Origin: Faecalicatena contorta
GTDB taxonomy: Bacteria; Bacillota; Clostridia; Lachnospirales; Lachnospiraceae
DNA length: 64,000 bases
Assembly (NCBI RefSeq): GCF_003149105.1
Contig: NZ_QGDS01000007.1
Span: 124,001 to 188,000 of the forward strand
Direction of reading: 5' to 3'
Shown here: piece by piece, positions 61,973-64,000 of the stretch
Layout of the letters: each line of letters opens with the position of its first letter
Numbering within the stretch: position 1 is the first letter of the stretch
Program-made: the position numbers and the translations under genes
Notes under the pieces: model-generated
What the model saw: the letters and a program-made list of their open reading frames with translations, nothing else
Database searches by the model: none
Told to the model about the DNA's origin: nothing

Positions 61973-63952
61973 TTAAGCTGTGTAAGGCAGTCTGAACAGG
62001 AAAGACGTACCTTTATTTTCTTCCGTTAAAATTTCCAGTGTGCCCCCAAGGTTTATGCACGCTTTTTGAATTGCAGCCATTCCCACCCCCCTGCCGGAAA
62101 GGGAATCCGTACAGGGTTTTGTAGAAAAATGATCGGAAAAAATCAGATTGCAAATTTCACTTTTTGGCATTTTTTCTAACGCCGCGGCTGTATATAAGTG
62201 GGTTTTCAACGCTTTTTCTTTTATTTTGTCTATGTTAAGGCCTCTTCCGTCATCCGATATGATGAGGGTGAACCATTTATCATCCAATCTGGTTATATGG
62301 CATTCCAAAAGTCCTCTTTCGTCTTTACCGCATGCAAGGCGCTCCTCGTCTGTTTCTATTCCGTGATCCATGGCATTGCGGAAAATATGAACGAGTGCTT
62401 TTAAGAAATCGTTGTACTGTTCTTCGTCGATTGCAATGTCATCTCCGTCAACCAGATAAATGGGCATATTTTTTATGACGCGGTTTGCCAGATACTGCAG
62501 GTAGTCGCGGTATTGCTCCAAAAAAATTTTGATATTCTTTCGTTTTAGTTCTTCAACCAAGGCGATTGCAGCCGTTGGGGTAAGCGGGCCTTCTGCGGAG
62601 CGAATCTTGTCTTCAATTTCCGCTAACTTGGTTTTCGGGAAAGAAATGATTTCGCTTCCATCGAAATAGGAGCTGCCCATAGCCTCGTAGATGATATCAA
62701 GATCATCCTTCAATATCTTTTCCGGGTCGCAATCCTTCATGATGTGTTCCACATCGGATATAGTGGCAATTTGTCCGCGATGGGTGATTTGCAGCAAAGC
62801 GTCCTCAAATTCGTGCAGCTTGTCCGATGCGGAAATGAACCCATATTGTGCGAAGTCTCCTTTGAATGTGTGGACGGCGCGGAATAACTCATTCAAGTTG
62901 TCGGCAAAGCAGCAATCATCTTTGAAATAGCTTCGGTACTCTCCGGAAAAAATCTCGCGAAATTCGTTCAACATCTGTTTAATCTGGGAATGGCGTGTGA
63001 AAGCTTTTATTAAGAGCCTCTGTTTGTTTTGATCGTTAATCATGGCTTTTTCCAGATTTATTTTTTCCGTAATGTCGTTTAATATGACCATGACAGCTTT
63101 TTGCCCGTCACTTTCTATTCTGCGGTATTCAAAGCGGATATTTTTACCGTTGATGATACAATCCGCCGGCAAGAGCATTAGATATACATTATCCGTTATG
63201 GGAGAATAATTCTCAAAATAGCTGTCAAATACCATTTGGAAGATGTCCGGTGGGGCATCTTTGAAATAGGGGGACACCAGATCTATGTAAGGAAGTGAGC
63301 CTATGCTCTCTCCAAAGAGACTTACACATTTGTAACTGAATTCATTTTTTATAATCAGGTCCTTGCCAAACCATAAAAATCCCTGATCCGCATGATCTAG
63401 CAGGTTTCTTACCGCGGCTGATTGATATTCGAGAGTTTGGCGGAACAGTTTTTCCTGATCATGGGCAGCCACCAATTTTTGCTGCTGGTTTTTTAAAACG
63501 CTGATCTGCGCCTCGTTTTGTTTGGAAAGTTCAATTAGAAATAGCTGGATGCTGACTACACCTATGTAAGCATTATTTTTATAAATTATTATGTAGTCAT
63601 ATAATTTACGTGGCTCCCGATTCATAGCCTGAATACTAATCTTTGATATACTTTCATTTACATCAGCTTTCAGAATATCCGTATCCATCAAGAGACTGGC
63701 AGGTCGCTTCATATAGAGCGAATTTCCGTAGTATGTCCCCATCTTCTGAAAAAAGGCCGTACGCATGACAAGCCCCATGGGAGAGCCGTTCTCTGTAATT
63801 ACAATACCTTCCACATCGCCATTATTTTCAAATAATGTTTTGACAGATTCACCGTAAGAGGAGGACTCTAGGGTCGGTGTCTGTATGATAAATTGCTCCA
63901 GCCCGCTTTCGTTATCAAATACGTTAAAGTTATTATTTTGCATTGATGACAT
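61973..63952 (-). CDS. CheA-like histidine kinase with CBS, PAS and internal HPt domains
   Basis: A 659-residue cytoplasmic kinase. Residues about 15-145 resemble a CBS pair (VKTLFENNGDVEGIVITENGSPMGLVMR, then YDYIIIYKNNAYIGVVSI). A coiled linker is followed by a PAS region (about 185-295). An HPt segment has the phosphoryl His361 in FRAVHTFKGDFAQYGF. The HATPase part has the N-box HIFRNAMDHGIE near 522-533, SDDGRG (566-571) and SGRGVGM (619-625). The protein ends just after the ATPase domain, so the CheW-like receptor-coupling domain of CheA is missing. The ATG at 63952 follows GGGAGG. Confidence 0.85.
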   Translation of the reverse strand: MSSMQNNNFNVFDNESGLEQFIIQTPTLESSSYGESVKTLFENNGDVEGIVITENGSPMGLVMRTAFFQKMGTYYGNSLYMKRPASLLMDTDILKADVNESISKISIQAMNREPRKLYDYIIIYKNNAYIGVVSIQLFLIELSKQNEAQISVLKNQQQKLVAAHDQEKLFRQTLEYQSAAVRNLLDHADQGFLWFGKDLIIKNEFSYKCVSLFGESIGSLPYIDLVSPYFKDAPPDIFQMVFDSYFENYSPITDNVYLMLLPADCIINGKNIRFEYRRIESDGQKAVMVILNDITEKINLEKAMINDQNKQRLLIKAFTRHSQIKQMLNEFREIFSGEYRSYFKDDCCFADNLNELFRAVHTFKGDFAQYGFISASDKLHEFEDALLQITHRGQIATISDVEHIMKDCDPEKILKDDLDIIYEAMGSSYFDGSEIISFPKTKLAEIEDKIRSAEGPLTPTAAIALVEELKRKNIKIFLEQYRDYLQYLANRVIKNMPIYLVDGDDIAIDEEQYNDFLKALVHIFRNAMDHGIETDEERLACGKDERGLLECHITRLDDKWFTLIISDDGRGLNIDKIKEKALKTHLYTAAALEKMPKSEICNLIFSDHFSTKPCTDSLSGRGVGMAAIQKACINLGGTLEILTEENKGTSFLFRLPYTA

Positions 63953-64000
63953 TTTTACAGCCTCCCATTCCAGCATTAAGGACAGTATTGATGACATTGG
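63933..64000 (-). CDS. Possible C-terminal end of an upstream gene
   Basis: In the frame one step from the kinase gene, the minus strand is open from the window edge to a TAA at 63933-63935, encoding about 21 residues ending GGCKNVINAK. It would overlap the kinase start by 20 bases, a common arrangement in signalling operons. The open stretch is too short to exclude chance. Confidence 0.25.
   Translation of the reverse strand, partial: NVINTVLNAGMGGCKNVINAK

Overview
The window is chromosomal DNA of a low-to-moderate G+C anaerobic Firmicute, most likely a Lachnospiraceae member (Clostridium cluster XIVa). The reasons are the spc/alpha ribosomal gene order with a zinc-lid Adk and a KOW protein, a bifunctional AdhE behind Rex-type operators, a diphosphate-type phosphofructokinase, a GlpP-controlled glycerol operon with a GlpA/GlpB/DUF1667 dehydrogenase, and a zinc-ribbon L36. 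Genus cannot be fixed from the sequence alone.

Layout. 1-8.2 kb: end of the spc operon and the alpha operon (rplR partial, rpsE, rpmD, rplO, secY, adk, KOW protein, infA, rpmJ, rpsM, rpsK, rpsD, rpoA, rplQ), with unusually structured spacers before rpsM, rpsD and rplQ and no map gene. 8.2-11.5 kb: adhE with a long leader and tandem Rex-like sites. 11.5-17 kb: a SleB-like cell-wall hydrolase, a HAD phosphatase overlapping uppP, and a polar amino-acid ABC importer. 17-26.9 kb: an SfsA-MutY fusion, TetR regulator, lipid kinase, PAP2 phosphatase, trpS, a GGDEF-PAS protein, tRNA-Arg(ACG), PPi-type PFK, and glf-gtrA. 27.2-38.6 kb: a xylo-oligosaccharide type module (binding protein, two permeases, GH120 beta-xylosidase, GH5 enzyme, YesM/YesN-like two-component pair, lipoprotein, membrane pseudokinase-like protein). 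38.8-50 kb: nitrogen and peptide metabolism (aminotransferase-gdhA with divergent LysR; ATP-grasp protein; second LysR divergent from an M29/NicX-like enzyme, OPT transporter and pepD). 50-54.4 kb: HAAS protein, Asn-rich small protein, RNA methyltransferase, rdgB, phosphodiesterase and a six-tRNA operon (Pro, Gly, Arg, His, Gln, Lys). 54.4-61.5 kb: glycerol regulon glpP-glpK-glpF and glpA-glpB-DUF1667. 61.5-64 kb: cheX and a CheA-like kinase on the minus strand.

How parts work together. Glycerol would enter through GlpF, be phosphorylated by GlpK and oxidised by the GlpA-type flavoprotein set. Two leader terminators that share sequence blocks suggest one GlpP-type antitermination circuit that includes glpP itself. 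Imported oligosaccharides would be hydrolysed inside the cell, because both glycosidases lack signal peptides; the importer ATPase must come from elsewhere. AdhE re-oxidises NADH under apparent Rex control.

The most unusual non-coding signal is a modular hairpin element found three times (7452-7567, 17064-17210, 54441-54565). It has a common CCTCCGG-type core, and the surrounding stems differ in sequence but keep their pairing.
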